This document shows positions 33,507 through 43,545 of a stretch of 64,000 bases of DNA, piece by piece. Within the stretch, counting starts at the first letter, position 1, and each line of letters begins with the position of its first letter. The notes below the pieces were generated by a model, which was not told the origin of the DNA, did no database searches, and saw only the letters and a program-made list of their open reading frames with translations. The position numbers were made by a program, and so were the translations under genes. This stretch comes from Paeniglutamicibacter sp. Y32M11 (lineage in GTDB: Bacteria > Actinomycetota > Actinomycetes > Actinomycetales > Micrococcaceae), in contig NZ_CP079107.1 of assembly GCF_019285735.1 (NCBI RefSeq), positions 1,240,001 through 1,304,000 of the forward strand, written 5' to 3'.

Positions 33507-34274
33507 ATGACGAGCCAATCCATGCCATACGATGACCCGATGACGACAAATATGGAACTCACTTGGGACGGTTACGTCAATGCCCGGGATCTGGGCGGAT
33601 TGCCAACCAGTCTCTCTCGCACGGGGACAACCGTACCGGGCCGGATCGCTAGGGGGCCACGTCGCGAGCGCTTCACTCCGGCAGGTTGGGAAACCGCGCG
33701 CGCTTGGGGCCTCACCTCGATCGTGGATCTACGCTGCTCCTATGAGGTGGGGAAACAAGACGGGGATCCAAACATTTCGACCGAAATCCTTGCAGATTTG
33801 GCAATCACAAGCGCCCCGACAGAAGACCATAACGATCCCGAGTTTCAAAAGGTCTGCTTTCCGATACTCGACTCTCCCGAGTATTGGAGCCACAACTGGC
33901 GGCTCCAACCTCACCTTGTGCGGGCTGCTCTGGAAGCCATCGCATCCGCAATCCCGGGGGTGCTGGTGCATTGCAGCGCAGGGCGAGACCGCACCGGAAT
34001 GATCAGCGCATTGCTTCTTGGGAATGCGGGGGTTGAGCCCCATGCTGTCGTCAACGACTATGCCGCGTCAGTCCGCGCAATGGCGGGCATTGCCAGTCAT
34101 GCCCCGACGGTTGATGACCATGCGAAGTGGTCCCAAGAAACCGCAAATGAGTGGCTGAACGACAAGCTTCCCATCGTTCGTGAGGTGGTAGTCAATGCAC
34201 AGGGCATTTTTGACTCACTCAATGTATCGGCTGCAACTCGGGAGTTGTTGCGGGCGAAACTTATTGACTACTAG
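33507..34274 (+). CDS. Tyrosine-protein phosphatase family protein
   Basis: A 255-residue phosphatase of the tyrosine/phosphoinositide (MptpB-like) family. The P-loop VHCSAGRDRTGM gives CX5R with Asp after the first Gly pair, and NARDLGG near the N-terminus is a family hallmark. It has no signal peptide. The start is uncertain: 33507, 33540 and 33552 are in-frame ATGs, and conserved sequence begins at about the third. Its substrate is unknown. Confidence 0.88.
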   Translation: MTSQSMPYDDPMTTNMELTWDGYVNARDLGGLPTSLSRTGTTVPGRIARGPRRERFTPAGWETARAWGLTSIVDLRCSYEVGKQDGDPNISTEILADLAITSAPTEDHNDPEFQKVCFPILDSPEYWSHNWRLQPHLVRAALEAIASAIPGVLVHCSAGRDRTGMISALLLGNAGVEPHAVVNDYAASVRAMAGIASHAPTVDDHAKWSQETANEWLNDKLPIVREVVVNAQGIFDSLNVSAATRELLRAKLIDY

Positions 34275-34535
34275 GTGGTTGAGTCTGGATTTCTGAAGGT
34301 TGCGTATGCCAGGAGCGTGCCTCGGCAATTTGGCAGCATTCCACCCGCTGCCATCCCGCAAAGTATGTTCCGTGCGTGAAGGGGCCAACGTCCCGTATGA
34401 CGGATCTTGACCGGTACAGCATTCGATTGGCGGGCGAACCTATTTGGTTAGGAGAACCTCTTGTGTGCAGTCATGGCAACTCCATTCTTGGTAGTCTCGA
34501 GCAGCAGAAGAATGCACCAGCGGAGCATCACCGAA

Positions 34536-34820
34536 ATGATCAGCGTCTTGGTGGGATCTTCGGTTACAGAGGAGAATCTCGAAACGGCCCTCGCCGTCTA
34601 TGGAGAGCTGGTCGCCGCAACACTGAAAGAGCCCGGATGCGTAAGCTACGAACTCCTTCAGCTTCGCGATGATCCTTGTCAACTTATGCTTGCGGAGCGT
34701 TGGCTCTCGCAAGATCATCTTGACGCACACACAAGAACAGATCATTTCATTGAAGCTATGCACAAGCTCGAAACCCTGGAGACGGCAGCACCAGCCCTGA
34801 TCTACACCAGCGCTGCCTAG
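34536..34820 (+). CDS. Small monooxygenase-like protein (ABM/YgiN family)
   Basis: A 94-residue dimeric ferredoxin-like domain of the antibiotic biosynthesis monooxygenase superfamily (quinol monooxygenase YgiN type). Supporting segments are EPGCVSYELLQLRDDP and FIEAMHKLE. The start at 34536 matches the family N-terminus and has GGAG at 34522-34525. An alternative TTG at 34461 with a good GGAG would add 25 unrelated residues. It probably acts on small aromatic or quinone substrates. Confidence 0.82.
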   Translation: MISVLVGSSVTEENLETALAVYGELVAATLKEPGCVSYELLQLRDDPCQLMLAERWLSQDHLDAHTRTDHFIEAMHKLETLETAAPALIYTSAA

Positions 34821-34896
34821 TTCCCGAAACTACCAACGGTTGTTTCCATTGGGAACCAATTAGTGGACACCAAGCGGGAGCCCGCAAGCCGAAGGT

Positions 34897-35688
34897 CTAT
34901 CGGCTCATCTTCTCCGTCGAATACTCCGGGGTCGCATAAATTCCACCTTGGGGAAGATTCACGTCGATACGCTCCTCCGGACCCCAGTGGGCAGCATTAT
35001 CTTGCGGGATGAATCCGACCGTTTTTCCGGATTCGAGATCCCACCAGCGGGCAGTGTTGGCGGACACGGCGTAGAACACGGCAGTGCGTTCCTCGGTCGT
35101 CATGGCCGCGATGAACGCCCGTACAGCGTCCGCAGGACTGAGCCAGGTTCGCTGTTCTCGCGCGGATGAGGGGCGGTTCTCGTAACTGCCGATGCGTACA
35201 GAGATGGTGCTGAGTCCGAATTTGTCAGCGTAAAGCCGGCACAGTGCTTCCCCTGCGACTTTCGATACGCCGTAGAACCCGTCGGGGCGAGGAGGCATGT
35301 CGGGTGAAACGTGTTCACTCGAGGGGTACATGCCCGTCAGTCGGTTGCTGCTGGCGAATACCACTCGAGGCACGCTGGAGCGCCGTGCGGCCTCGAGGAC
35401 ATGGTAAGTGCCGATAATATTCGCATCGGCCAGATCATGGAAATCAGCTTCGTCAGCGATCCCCCCGAGGTGGATTACTCCGTCAACGCCGACAAACAGT
35501 TCAACTAATGACTCCAGGTCCCCGAGTGCTGCCTGCACGAATGAGTCCCGTGGTCCGACCGGAGCCGTTGAAAGGATGTCCGTGGAGACGAGGTCGACCC
35601 CCAGCTCCAGCAGGGCGGCACGGAGCGCCGATCCGATATTTCCGGCTGCGCCGGTGATTACCCAGCGACTTCTAGCAATCTTCGTCAT
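34897..35688 (-). CDS. NAD-dependent epimerase/dehydratase family protein, uronate-dehydrogenase-like
   Basis: A 263-residue short-chain Rossmann enzyme. The NAD loop is TGAAGNIGS at the N-terminus. FASSNRLTGMYP and the catalytic YGVSK (Tyr, Lys) recall uronate dehydrogenase, which oxidises glucuronate or galacturonate to the aldaric lactone. Without other uronate genes nearby, the substrate is uncertain. The start at 35688 (MTKIAR) was chosen over an upstream ATG that adds six residues. Confidence 0.85.
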   Translation of the reverse strand: MTKIARSRWVITGAAGNIGSALRAALLELGVDLVSTDILSTAPVGPRDSFVQAALGDLESLVELFVGVDGVIHLGGIADEADFHDLADANIIGTYHVLEAARRSSVPRVVFASSNRLTGMYPSSEHVSPDMPPRPDGFYGVSKVAGEALCRLYADKFGLSTISVRIGSYENRPSSAREQRTWLSPADAVRAFIAAMTTEERTAVFYAVSANTARWWDLESGKTVGFIPQDNAAHWGPEERIDVNLPQGGIYATPEYSTEKMSR

Positions 35689-35794
35689 TCTCAAACCGTA
35701 GGGCATGACCTTGAGAGCACCACATCGATACGTCCGATAGGTGATCGTGGCTTAGCTCATTCTGATGTCCGTTGCAGTAGATCCGATAAGAAAT

Positions 35795-35842
35795 CCCGGA
35801 TGCGAAACGGAACACCGGCACGAGCCCGATTCGCATCCCGGG
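35795..35842 (-). terminator. Hairpin downstream of the FAD monooxygenase gene
   Basis: Arms CCCGGATGCGAA (35795-35806) and TTCGCATCCCGGG (35830-35842) form a near-perfect stem with a 23-nt loop. On the minus strand it is followed by ATTTCTT. It would end the transcript of the leftward gene whose stop is at 35934. Confidence 0.6.
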
Positions 35843-35933
35843 GGCGGGTCAACGGTTGTCGAACACGGACGCCTCTGGTCGAACACGGCCTCCCGCTGCC
35901 GGTGCGCGAGGTGCGAGACCGTGCGGCAACCGG

Positions 35934-37139
35934 TCAGGCCGAGGCGGGCTGAAGGGAGCGAGCCGCCTGGTACTCGTGGATCCAGCCCAGGTGGCGATCC
36001 CACGCGTCCGGCGCCGCCAGCCGGGCGTTGCGAGCATCGGCGCGTGCGCCGTCGGGCAGGTGTAGGACCTCACCGGTGGTGGCCGAGGCGATCTGGACCT
36101 TGCGGGTCCGCTCGATGCGCACGTCCTGGTAGCGCTGGCGCGCGTTCTCCCAGCCGGAACCGTCCTCTAGCCCCTGGATGAGGCAATCGGCCAAGACAAT
36201 GGCGTCCTCGATGGACTGGTTTGCTCCCTGTCCGTGATGGGGGACCAGTGCATGGGCGGCGTCTCCCATGAGGGTGACCCTTCCGCGGCTCCATTGATGT
36301 AGCGGCGGGCGCTGGAACAGTGCCCAGCGGTCTCCGGTCGGCGCGGCGCCGATCATTTGCCGCACGGCTGGGTGCCAGCCCTCGAATGCCTTGAGGTGGG
36401 CGCCTTCCTCATCCGGTGCGGCCCAGGCCGGGCCCTCCCACGGTCCGCCGTGCCGGCGGACCAGAAGATAGTTCTGCTCGCCGCTGCCGATCGGGTAGTG
36501 CAGCAGGTGGCCGCCGGGCCCCATCCAGAACTGGATGGCCTCCGGATCTGGAAGGTCCGCCAGGGCCTCGGGGGCCACGATCCCGCGCCAGCCGGAACAG
36601 CCGGAGAACTGGGCGTCGTCGTATCCCACGACGTGGCGGCGCAGCATCGAGCGTGCGCCATCGGCGCCGATGACCAGATCTGCCTCGACGATGTCCCCGT
36701 CACTGAAATGGAGGGACACCGCGTCGGTGCCTTCCTCGATCCGCACGCACTCCTTGGATAGGTGCAGACCCTCACCGCCGAGACGCTCCACCAGCAGTTT
36801 CTGCAGATCCGCCCGGTGGATGCCGTAGTACGGTGCGCCGCAGGTGGCCCGATAGTGCTCGCGTGAGGACACTCGGGCGATGACCCGCCCGTCGCGGCCA
36901 TCGCGGAATACCAGCCCGTCCACGTTGGCCGATGCCGCTGCCAATCCGGCTCCGATGCCGGTTCGCTCCTGGAGGTAGCGGGTGGCATTGGCCGAGAGAG
37001 CGACGGCCGCGCCGACCTCGCGCAGTTCCGCCACCCGGTCAAAGACCAGCGGTTCCAGTCCGCGGCGGCGCAGCTCGATGGCAAGGGTTGACCTGCGGTC
37101 AGCCAGTGAAATCGGTCCGGGATCGCAGCATCGCGCCAA
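35934..37139 (-). CDS. FAD-dependent aromatic monooxygenase, degenerate N-terminus
   Basis: A 401-residue protein of the salicylate/hydroxybenzoate hydroxylase type. Retained features are IELRRRGLEPLVFDR, the GADGARS motif and LMGDAAHALVPHHGQGANQSIEDA (FAD pyrophosphate/ribityl contact). The N-terminal GxGxxG FAD loop that should precede IELRRRG is missing; residues 1-16 are unrelated, and no good alternative frame supplies it. It is probably a recent pseudogene or a non-functional enzyme. It runs toward 35934 and is divergent from ftsK. Confidence 0.72.
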   Translation of the reverse strand: MARCCDPGPISLADRRSTLAIELRRRGLEPLVFDRVAELREVGAAVALSANATRYLQERTGIGAGLAAASANVDGLVFRDGRDGRVIARVSSREHYRATCGAPYYGIHRADLQKLLVERLGGEGLHLSKECVRIEEGTDAVSLHFSDGDIVEADLVIGADGARSMLRRHVVGYDDAQFSGCSGWRGIVAPEALADLPDPEAIQFWMGPGGHLLHYPIGSGEQNYLLVRRHGGPWEGPAWAAPDEEGAHLKAFEGWHPAVRQMIGAAPTGDRWALFQRPPLHQWSRGRVTLMGDAAHALVPHHGQGANQSIEDAIVLADCLIQGLEDGSGWENARQRYQDVRIERTRKVQIASATTGEVLHLPDGARADARNARLAAPDAWDRHLGWIHEYQAARSLQPASA

Positions 37140-37250
37140 GTCCCGCGGCGGCTGGAGTCCACTGGTTGTGATCCATCTTTCGGGGCGCCAGAGGCCGCGT
37201 GAACTGTGTAAATTCAGCGGTTAGTCACCTGCGGGCGATACGCTAGAGCT

Positions 37251-40145
37251 ATGGCCACCCGCACTCCCTCCAAGAAACCCAAGGCCTCGGGCCGCACCAC
37301 GGGTTCCGGAGGCACCACCAAAACGACACGCACCACCAAGAACGCCGCAGCGGCGATTGAGCACGATTTCCCGCTGCCGGTGCGCATGGTGCGTTCGGCC
37401 TGGATGGGCATCGCGCGAGTCACCGCCGGAGCCTTCCGTAAGATCGGTGCCGACGTGCACCCACCCTATGAGGTCCGCCGCGACGGCACGGGCCTCTTTC
37501 TGGTGATCCTGGCCATTATCATCGCCTCGGTGGAGTGGTGGGGGCTGCGTGGCATCGGTTGGTACGGCAGCTTTGTGCATTCGGTGGCCGCGGGAACCTT
37601 CGGATTTATGTCGGCGCTGATGCCGCCGATCCTTTTGATCGGAGCCATTAGACTCTTCCGCTGGCCGGAGGATGATCGAGCGAACAACCGGGTGGGTATC
37701 GGCCTCACGTTGCTCACGCTGGCCGGATCCGGCATCTCCCACGTGGCCGGGGGAGTACCGGGAATCTCCGCACCCTTTGACGAACTCTGGGCAGCCGGCG
37801 GCGTTTTGGGCGCCCTGCTGACCGTCCCACTGGCGGCGCTGATCAGCGCGCCAGCCACCATGGCCGTGATGATTTTCCTGGCCCTGCTGAGCCTGATGAT
37901 CCTCACCGCCACCCCCTTTAGGCAGATCCCCGCGCGCTTCCGCAGCGGGTATGAACGACTCATGGGCCAGCACCCGGAGGGCTACAGCGCACCGCGCGGC
38001 ACCGAACTGACCGGGGAAGAGCACGACCAGTCCTACCTCTACGAATCCGACGTCGAGCCCAAGAAGTCCCGCAAGAAGATCAGGCTCTTTGGCAAGGACA
38101 AGGACACTGACGCGGAGGCTCTCGCCGCGGCCGAAGCCGCCGCCGAATACGATCGCAACGTCGCCTATGACACGGCCGTGATCACCGATGATTACGGCAA
38201 CGTCCCGGTGAACGATGCGGACGCCTACTACACGGATGCCGCGGCCGAACAGGACGCCGAACCGGCGATCCGCCCGGGCGTCCGCCGCCCCACCAAGGAC
38301 GAGCGCGAGCGCGCTGCCATCATGGACTCGGTGGGGCTGGGCCGCGAGCCCGAGGCCGACACCCAGGCCATGAGCGCGATCGACCTGAGCAACTACGACG
38401 CCGAGACCACCTCGAGTGTGTCCCAGGTTCCGGACCGCCCGGCGGCCGCACCGCTGCCGCCGATCCCGGCGCGTACCGAACAGCTCCAGCTCTCCGGGGA
38501 CGTGACCTACACGCTGCCGGCCTCCGACCTCCTGCCCGCCGGCCCGCCCTCCAAGCAACGCTCCGAGGCCAACGATGCGGTGGTTGCCGCGCTGACCGAC
38601 ACGCTGGATCAGTTCAAGGTGGACGCGAAGGTCACCGGGTTCTCCCGCGGCCCAACGGTCACCCGTTATGAGATCGAGCTGGCCTCGGGCACCAAGGTCG
38701 AGCGTGTCACCGCCCTGTCCAAGAACATCTCCTACGCGGTGGCCTCCTCGGACGTGCGCATTCTGTCCCCGATCCCGGGCAAGTCCGCGATCGGTATCGA
38801 GATCCCGAATGCGGATAAGGAAATTGTGGTCCTGGGAGACGTGCTGCGCAGCCACAATGCCCGTAAGACCGAGCACCCCATGGTCATGGGGGTGGGCAAG
38901 GATGTTGAGGGCGGTTTTGTTGTTGCCAACCTCGCCAAGATGCCGCACCTCTTGGTGGCGGGTGCCACCGGTGCCGGTAAATCATCGTTTGTGAACTCGA
39001 TGATCACCTCCATCTTGATGCGTGCCACCCCCGATGAGGTGCGCATGGTCATGGTTGACCCCAAGCGTGTGGAACTCACCGCCTACGAGGGCGTGCCGCA
39101 CCTGATCACCCCGATCATCACCAACCCGAAGAAGGCCGCCGAGGCCCTGCAGTGGGTGGTTCGTGAAATGGACACCCGCTACGACGACCTGGCCAACTTC
39201 GGTTTTAAGCACATCGATGACTTCAACAAGGCCGTCAAGAACGGTAAGGCCGTCCCGCCCGAGGGCTCCAAGCGGATCATGAAGCCCTACCCGTACCTGT
39301 TGGTCATCGTTGATGAGCTCGCGGACCTCATGATGGTCGCCCCGCGCGACGTGGAAGACTCGATCGTGCGTATCACCCAGCTGGCCCGTGCCGCGGGTAT
39401 CCACCTGGTGCTGGCCACCCAGCGTCCCTCCGTTGACGTGGTGACCGGTCTGATCAAGGCCAACGTGCCCTCGCGCATGGCCTTTGCCACCTCGTCGGTC
39501 ACTGACTCCCGTGTGGTCCTTGACCAGCCGGGTGCCGAGAAGTTGCTGGGTCAGGGTGACGCGCTCTTCCTGCCCATGGGCACCTCCAAGCCCATGCGTG
39601 TCCAGGGTGCCTGGGTCACCGAGTCCGAGATCCATGCCGTGGTGGAACACGTCAAGGGTCAGCTGAAGGCCGAGTACCGTCACGACGTGGCCCCCGAGGT
39701 CCAAAAGAAGCAGATCGATGATGACATCGGAGATGACCTGGAGCTGTTGCTGCAGGCCACCGAGCTGGTGGTTACCACACAATTTGGTTCCACCTCGATG
39801 TTGCAGCGCAAGCTGCGCGTGGGCTTTGCGAAGGCCGGCCGGCTCATGGACCTGCTCGAATCTCGTGGCGTGGTGGGCCCTTCCGAGGGCTCGAAGGCTC
39901 GCGACGTGTTGGTCAAGCCCGATGATTTGCCCGAGGTCTTGGCGGCCATGCGTGGGGATGACACCTCCGCGGGTGCCCCGGCGCCCACGGCCGTGGAGGC
40001 AGCGCTGGCGGATAACGCCAACGCCAATCACTACGGTGCCGATCTGGTGGCCGAGGACCTTGATGGATTCGAACAGGCCACCGAATACCATGACGGTGCC
40101 GATGACGAGGGCTCGGAAGACGCCTGGAACCTTACCGGAAGGTAG
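37251..40145 (+). CDS. ftsK: DNA translocase FtsK/SpoIIIE
   Basis: A 964-residue septal DNA translocase that pumps chromosome ends through the closing septum. The N-terminal part has about four membrane helices (residues about 80-230), then an acidic, disordered linker to about 400. Walker A GATGAGKS is at 571-578, with a downstream [13 protein letters not shown] Walker B. The C-terminal gamma winged-helix ([26 protein letters not shown]) recognises polar DNA motifs. It begins the core block continuing to recA, and pgsA starts 9 nt later. Confidence 0.97.
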   Translation: MATRTPSKKPKASGRTTGSGGTTKTTRTTKNAAAAIEHDFPLPVRMVRSAWMGIARVTAGAFRKIGADVHPPYEVRRDGTGLFLVILAIIIASVEWWGLRGIGWYGSFVHSVAAGTFGFMSALMPPILLIGAIRLFRWPEDDRANNRVGIGLTLLTLAGSGISHVAGGVPGISAPFDELWAAGGVLGALLTVPLAALISAPATMAVMIFLALLSLMILTATPFRQIPARFRSGYERLMGQHPEGYSAPRGTELTGEEHDQSYLYESDVEPKKSRKKIRLFGKDKDTDAEALAAAEAAAEYDRNVAYDTAVITDDYGNVPVNDADAYYTDAAAEQDAEPAIRPGVRRPTKDERERAAIMDSVGLGREPEADTQAMSAIDLSNYDAETTSSVSQVPDRPAAAPLPPIPARTEQLQLSGDVTYTLPASDLLPAGPPSKQRSEANDAVVAALTDTLDQFKVDAKVTGFSRGPTVTRYEIELASGTKVERVTALSKNISYAVASSDVRILSPIPGKSAIGIEIPNADKEIVVLGDVLRSHNARKTEHPMVMGVGKDVEGGFVVANLAKMPHLLVAGATGAGKSSFVNSMITSILMRATPDEVRMVMVDPKRVELTAYEGVPHLITPIITNPKKAAEALQWVVREMDTRYDDLANFGFKHIDDFNKAVKNGKAVPPEGSKRIMKPYPYLLVIVDELADLMMVAPRDVEDSIVRITQLARAAGIHLVLATQRPSVDVVTGLIKANVPSRMAFATSSVTDSRVVLDQPGAEKLLGQGDALFLPMGTSKPMRVQGAWVTESEIHAVVEHVKGQLKAEYRHDVAPEVQKKQIDDDIGDDLELLLQATELVVTTQFGSTSMLQRKLRVGFAKAGRLMDLLESRGVVGPSEGSKARDVLVKPDDLPEVLAAMRGDDTSAGAPAPTAVEAALADNANANHYGADLVAEDLDGFEQATEYHDGADDEGSEDAWNLTGR

Positions 40146-40154
40146 CCTAGAGAC

Positions 40155-40751
40155 GTGACTGAATCCCCAGCAGAACAGCAGCCAGCTCCCGTCCCCACCC
40201 TGAACATCGCCAATGTGCTCACCGTGCTGCGCATTATCATGGTCCCGTTCTTCATTTGGGCCTTGGTGGCAGACGAGAAGGATTACTCGGTGATGCGCTG
40301 GGTGGCCGTGGCCATCTTCGCCGTGGCCATGTACACCGACAAGCTGGATGGGGATCTGGCCCGCAGCCGCGGGCTGATCACTAACTTCGGAAAGATCGCC
40401 GATCCGATCGCCGACAAGCTGCTCACCGGCTCCGCGCTGGTGATGTTCTCGATCTTGGCCGAGTTGCCCTGGTGGATCACCATCGTGATTCTGGTCCGTG
40501 AATGGGGCATTACGTTGGTCCGCTTTGTGGTGATCCGTTATGGCGTCATGGCCGCCTCGCGCGGTGGCAAGCTGAAAACCGTGCTGCAGGCAGTGGCCAT
40601 CGTGCTGTACCTACTGCCGTGGACCTTTACCTTTGACTGGTTGCATGCCGTGGCGTTTGGCGTCATGCTGCTCACCCTGGCGGTCACCGTGGTGACGGGT
40701 GTGGACTACCTGGTGAAGGCCTGGCAGCTCCGCGCCGCCGCCACCAAATAG
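40155..40751 (+). CDS. pgsA: CDP-diacylglycerol-glycerol-3-phosphate 3-phosphatidyltransferase
   Basis: A 198-residue membrane enzyme making phosphatidylglycerophosphate, precursor of phosphatidylglycerol and cardiolipin. The CDP-alcohol phosphotransferase signature appears as DKLDGDLARSRGLITNFGKIADPIADK (DGxxAR...GxxxDxxxD). There are about five hydrophobic helices. It starts with GTG shortly after ftsK and is followed by cinA, the usual actinobacterial order. Confidence 0.95.
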   Translation: MTESPAEQQPAPVPTLNIANVLTVLRIIMVPFFIWALVADEKDYSVMRWVAVAIFAVAMYTDKLDGDLARSRGLITNFGKIADPIADKLLTGSALVMFSILAELPWWITIVILVREWGITLVRFVVIRYGVMAASRGGKLKTVLQAVAIVLYLLPWTFTFDWLHAVAFGVMLLTLAVTVVTGVDYLVKAWQLRAAATK

Positions 40752-40783
40752 CCAACTCACTTTTGAAGGGACGGAACGCGACC

Positions 40784-41284
40784 ATGTCGGAATCAACCAC
40801 CGCAATCCGTGCAGCCGAGGTCATCACGGCGGCCAGCGCCGCGCAGCTCAGCCTGGCGACGGCCGAGTCCCTGACCGCCGGCATGATCGCTGCGTCGCTC
40901 GCGGCGGTTCCCGGTGCTTCGGCCGTGCTGATGGGCGGGGTGGTGAGCTACTCGAGCACCGTCAAGGCCAACGTGTTGGGCGTGGATTCGGACTTGCTCA
41001 CCGAGCGCGGATCCGTTGATGGAGAGGTAGCCCGGCAAATGGCGATTGGTGCCAGGAACGTCTGCGGCGCGGATCTGGCGGTCTCCGCCACCGGCGTGGC
41101 CGGCCCGTCCGCGCATGATGGCAAGGCCGTGGGGACCGTGTTCCTCGGATTTGCCACCGAATCGGACAGTGGCTTTATCGAGCAGCATTTCAGTGGCGAT
41201 CGTGAACAGATTCGCAGCGCCAGCAACCTCGCTGCCTTAGACTTGTTCCTCTCCCATCTGCTACCCAGCAAGCACACAGCTTGA
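40784..41284 (+). CDS. cinA: CinA C-terminal domain protein (nicotinamide-nucleotide amidase)
   Basis: A 166-residue protein consisting only of the CinA C-terminal domain, which deamidates nicotinamide mononucleotide in characterised members. Key segments are ATAESLTAGMIAASL, GGVVSYSSTVKANVLGV and AVSATGVAGPSAHDGK. The start at 40784 follows AAGGGACGG; seven upstream in-frame residues are dropped. It lies between pgsA and clgR, as in other Arthrobacter-like genomes. Confidence 0.93.
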   Translation: MSESTTAIRAAEVITAASAAQLSLATAESLTAGMIAASLAAVPGASAVLMGGVVSYSSTVKANVLGVDSDLLTERGSVDGEVARQMAIGARNVCGADLAVSATGVAGPSAHDGKAVGTVFLGFATESDSGFIEQHFSGDREQIRSASNLAALDLFLSHLLPSKHTA

Positions 41285-41584
41285 TGCGGTTATCTTGTTA
41301 ATGATCGGTTTGTGACAAGAAAGCAGATCGATTAGCCGTATTTGTGGAAATGTTTCCGCATGCATGGCTAAGGTGGGGGCGTGGGAACAAAAAACGACTC
41401 CCGGTAGTTATTACCCATGACAGGCACAAAACAGTGACCTGCACCGTTCGCCCCACAAGGCATTTAGGACCGGAGAACAAAGGCAATGCACATGGTCAAG
41501 CAACCAGTATCGGTAAACGGTGTGGTCCGTTGGCGTGATGTGGGCCTTCAGAGCGAGGTCCGCCGAGACAAAGAGGAGCGCAAG
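41285..41584 (+). promoter_or_regulatory. clgR upstream region
   Basis: A 300-nt stretch without a gene. It contains a near-perfect palindrome TGTGGAAATGTTTCCGCA (41343-41360) that may be an operator. The clgR ribosome binding site GAGGAG is at 41573-41578. Confidence 0.45.
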
Positions 41585-41917
41585 ATGGTAGTCCTTCGAC
41601 ATGAAATCGGTGATGTCCTGCGCGACGTTCGTCAACGTCAAGGACGCACTCTGCGCGAAGTCTCGCACAGCGCTCGTGTTTCACTCGGATACCTCTCCGA
41701 GGTTGAACGCGGACAAAAGGAAGCCTCCTCGGAGCTTCTTTCCTCCATCTGTGGCGCTCTCGAGGTTCCGTTATCTCTGATGCTCCGCGAGGTTAGCGAT
41801 CGCATCGCCATCACCGAAGGTATCGTCATTCCGGACACGGTCCCCGTGGACCTGACCAGCGAATTCGCTGGCGACTACCCGGCAGAACTCGGCAAGCGCC
41901 TCGCCCCGAGCCACTAA
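41585..41917 (+). CDS. clgR: ClgR-like XRE-family regulator
   Basis: A 110-residue single-domain helix-turn-helix protein ([41 protein letters not shown] is the XRE domain; residues quoted here exceed no functional claim). In actinobacteria ClgR activates Clp protease and stress genes, and the cinA-clgR-recA order is conserved. The start at 41585 has GAGGAG 6 nt upstream; an earlier in-frame ATG at 41486 lacks this. A large hairpin follows the gene. Confidence 0.88.
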   Translation: MVVLRHEIGDVLRDVRQRQGRTLREVSHSARVSLGYLSEVERGQKEASSELLSSICGALEVPLSLMLREVSDRIAITEGIVIPDTVPVDLTSEFAGDYPAELGKRLAPSH

Positions 41918-41963
41918 GCACTAGAGCTATAACCCCGGTGGTGTACCCGGGATGAAGCAACGC

Positions 41964-42018
41964 TGACCCCCGCGTCGGTGTTCGGTTCTCACGAACTAGG
42001 ACTCCGACGCGGGGGTCA
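41964..42018 (+). terminator. Large hairpin after clgR
   Basis: A perfect 15-bp stem (41964-41978 with 42004-42018) with a 25-nt loop and no T run. It probably ends the clgR transcript or insulates it from the recA block. Confidence 0.75.
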
Positions 42019-42063
42019 ACTCACTTAAATGACGGCCGGGATGTGGCATGGCACAATAGCCGA

Positions 42064-42288
42064 GTGCGAATGAGTGATTTTTGGCGTCTGATGGACGATG
42101 AGTTTGGTGCGGGCTACTCCCGCACGCTGGCTTCCACCCTGGTGTTATCCGCGGTTGGCGGGGTGAGCGCGGATGAAGCGCTGGCCAAGGGAGTGCCGCC
42201 GCGAGATGTGTGGTTGGCCCTGTGTGCTATCCAGGATGTGCCTCCGGAGCGACACTTCGGCAAGGACGTCCCGCTCAAGGAGCGGTAG
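42064..42288 (+). CDS. DUF3046 family protein
   Basis: A 74-residue protein of the actinobacterial DUF3046 family, typically encoded just before recA. The opening RMSDFWRLMDDEFG and the DEALAKGVPPRDVWLALC block are characteristic. The GTG start at 42064 aligns with the family N-terminus. The function is unknown. Confidence 0.88.
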   Translation: MRMSDFWRLMDDEFGAGYSRTLASTLVLSAVGGVSADEALAKGVPPRDVWLALCAIQDVPPERHFGKDVPLKER

Positions 42289-42316
42289 AATATTCGAAGA
42301 AACACATCCGTTCCAT

Positions 42317-42332
42317 TCGAATATCTATTCGG
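42317..42332. promoter_or_regulatory. Candidate LexA box upstream of recA
   Basis: TCGAATATCTATTCGG matches the actinobacterial SOS pattern TCGAAC-N4-GTTCGA with three differences but keeps the symmetry. It lies about 165 nt upstream of the recA start. Confidence 0.6.
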
Positions 42333-42497
42333 GACCGTGTAGTGTTCTAGGTGAAAGCTCGATGGGGCGTGGTGCGGTTTTTTCCACAATGAACCCGTTC
42401 CAAAACCAAAGTGTCGGCCCAAGGTCGTACGCTCGTGGATAGACAAAGAGTACCGGCCGCTCCCTGATGGGACTGGCCCCAACAACCGAGGTGAACA

Positions 42498-43541
42498 ATG
42501 GCCGCAGGTAAAGATCGCGAGAAGGCTCTCGAAGCTGCACTCGCACAGATCGACAAGCAATTCGGCAAGGGTTCGGTCATGCGACTGGGCGATAAGACCG
42601 TTGCGCCCATTGCAGCCATCCCGACCGGTTCGGTGGCCTTGGATATCGCATTGGGTATTGGCGGGCTGCCTCGTGGCCGCGTCGTGGAGATCTACGGTCC
42701 GGAATCTTCGGGTAAGACCACCGTTGCATTGCACGCCGTGGCTAGCGCACAGCGACTCGGTGGCATTGCCGCATTCATCGATGCCGAGCACGCCCTGGAT
42801 CCCGAATACGCCAAGAAGTTGGGCGTCGACACCGACGCACTGCTGGTTTCACAGCCCGACACCGGCGAGCAGGCCCTGGAAATCATGGACATGCTCGTGG
42901 GCTCCGGTTCCGTGGACATCGTCGTGATCGACTCCGTTGCCGCCCTGGTACCGCGTGCCGAAATCGAAGGCGAAATGGGCGACAGCCACGTGGGTCTACA
43001 GGCCCGCCTGATGAGCCAGGCGCTGCGTAAGATTACCGGCCGTCTGTCCCAGACCCGCACCACCGCGATCTTCATCAACCAGCTGCGCGAAAAGATCGGC
43101 GTAATGTTCGGCAGCCCGGAAACCACCACCGGTGGTAAGGCGCTGAAGTTCTATGCATCGATCCGCATCGACGTTCGCCGCATCGAAACGTTGAAGGAAG
43201 GCACGGTGCCGGTGGGTAACCGCACCCGTGCCAAGATCGTGAAGAACAAGATGGCCCCGCCGTTCAAGCAGGCCGAATTCGACATTATTTACGGTCTCGG
43301 CATTTCCCGCGAGGGAAGCCTGATCGACATTGGTGTGGACCAAGGCTTCGTCAAGAAGTCCGGAGCTTGGTTCACCTATGACGGTGACCAGCTGGGCCAG
43401 GGTAAGGAAAACGCACGCAAGTTCCTGCGTGATAACCCCGATCTCGCCAACGAACTCGAACGCCAGATCCTCGAGAAGCTCGGCATTGGCCAGGCCGCCG
43501 AGGACAGCGCCGAAACGTTGCGCGTGGTCAAGGAATCCTAA
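42498..43541 (+). CDS. recA: Recombinase RecA
   Basis: A 347-residue strand-exchange protein and co-protease for LexA. Walker A GPESSGKT is at 67-74, and the L1/L2 region, [19 protein letters not shown] and [28 protein letters not shown] segments are all standard. It is preceded by a putative SOS box and followed 4 nt later by recX, so it is probably induced with it after DNA damage. Confidence 0.98.
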   Translation: MAAGKDREKALEAALAQIDKQFGKGSVMRLGDKTVAPIAAIPTGSVALDIALGIGGLPRGRVVEIYGPESSGKTTVALHAVASAQRLGGIAAFIDAEHALDPEYAKKLGVDTDALLVSQPDTGEQALEIMDMLVGSGSVDIVVIDSVAALVPRAEIEGEMGDSHVGLQARLMSQALRKITGRLSQTRTTAIFINQLREKIGVMFGSPETTTGGKALKFYASIRIDVRRIETLKEGTVPVGNRTRAKIVKNKMAPPFKQAEFDIIYGLGISREGSLIDIGVDQGFVKKSGAWFTYDGDQLGQGKENARKFLRDNPDLANELERQILEKLGIGQAAEDSAETLRVVKES

Positions 43542-43545
43542 TTCC

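Noticed and set aside
37221-38948. A 575-codon open frame antisense to ftsK
   Set aside because: It lies wholly over ftsK, has repetitive Gly/Arg/His-rich sequence, and shows no start signal or domain.
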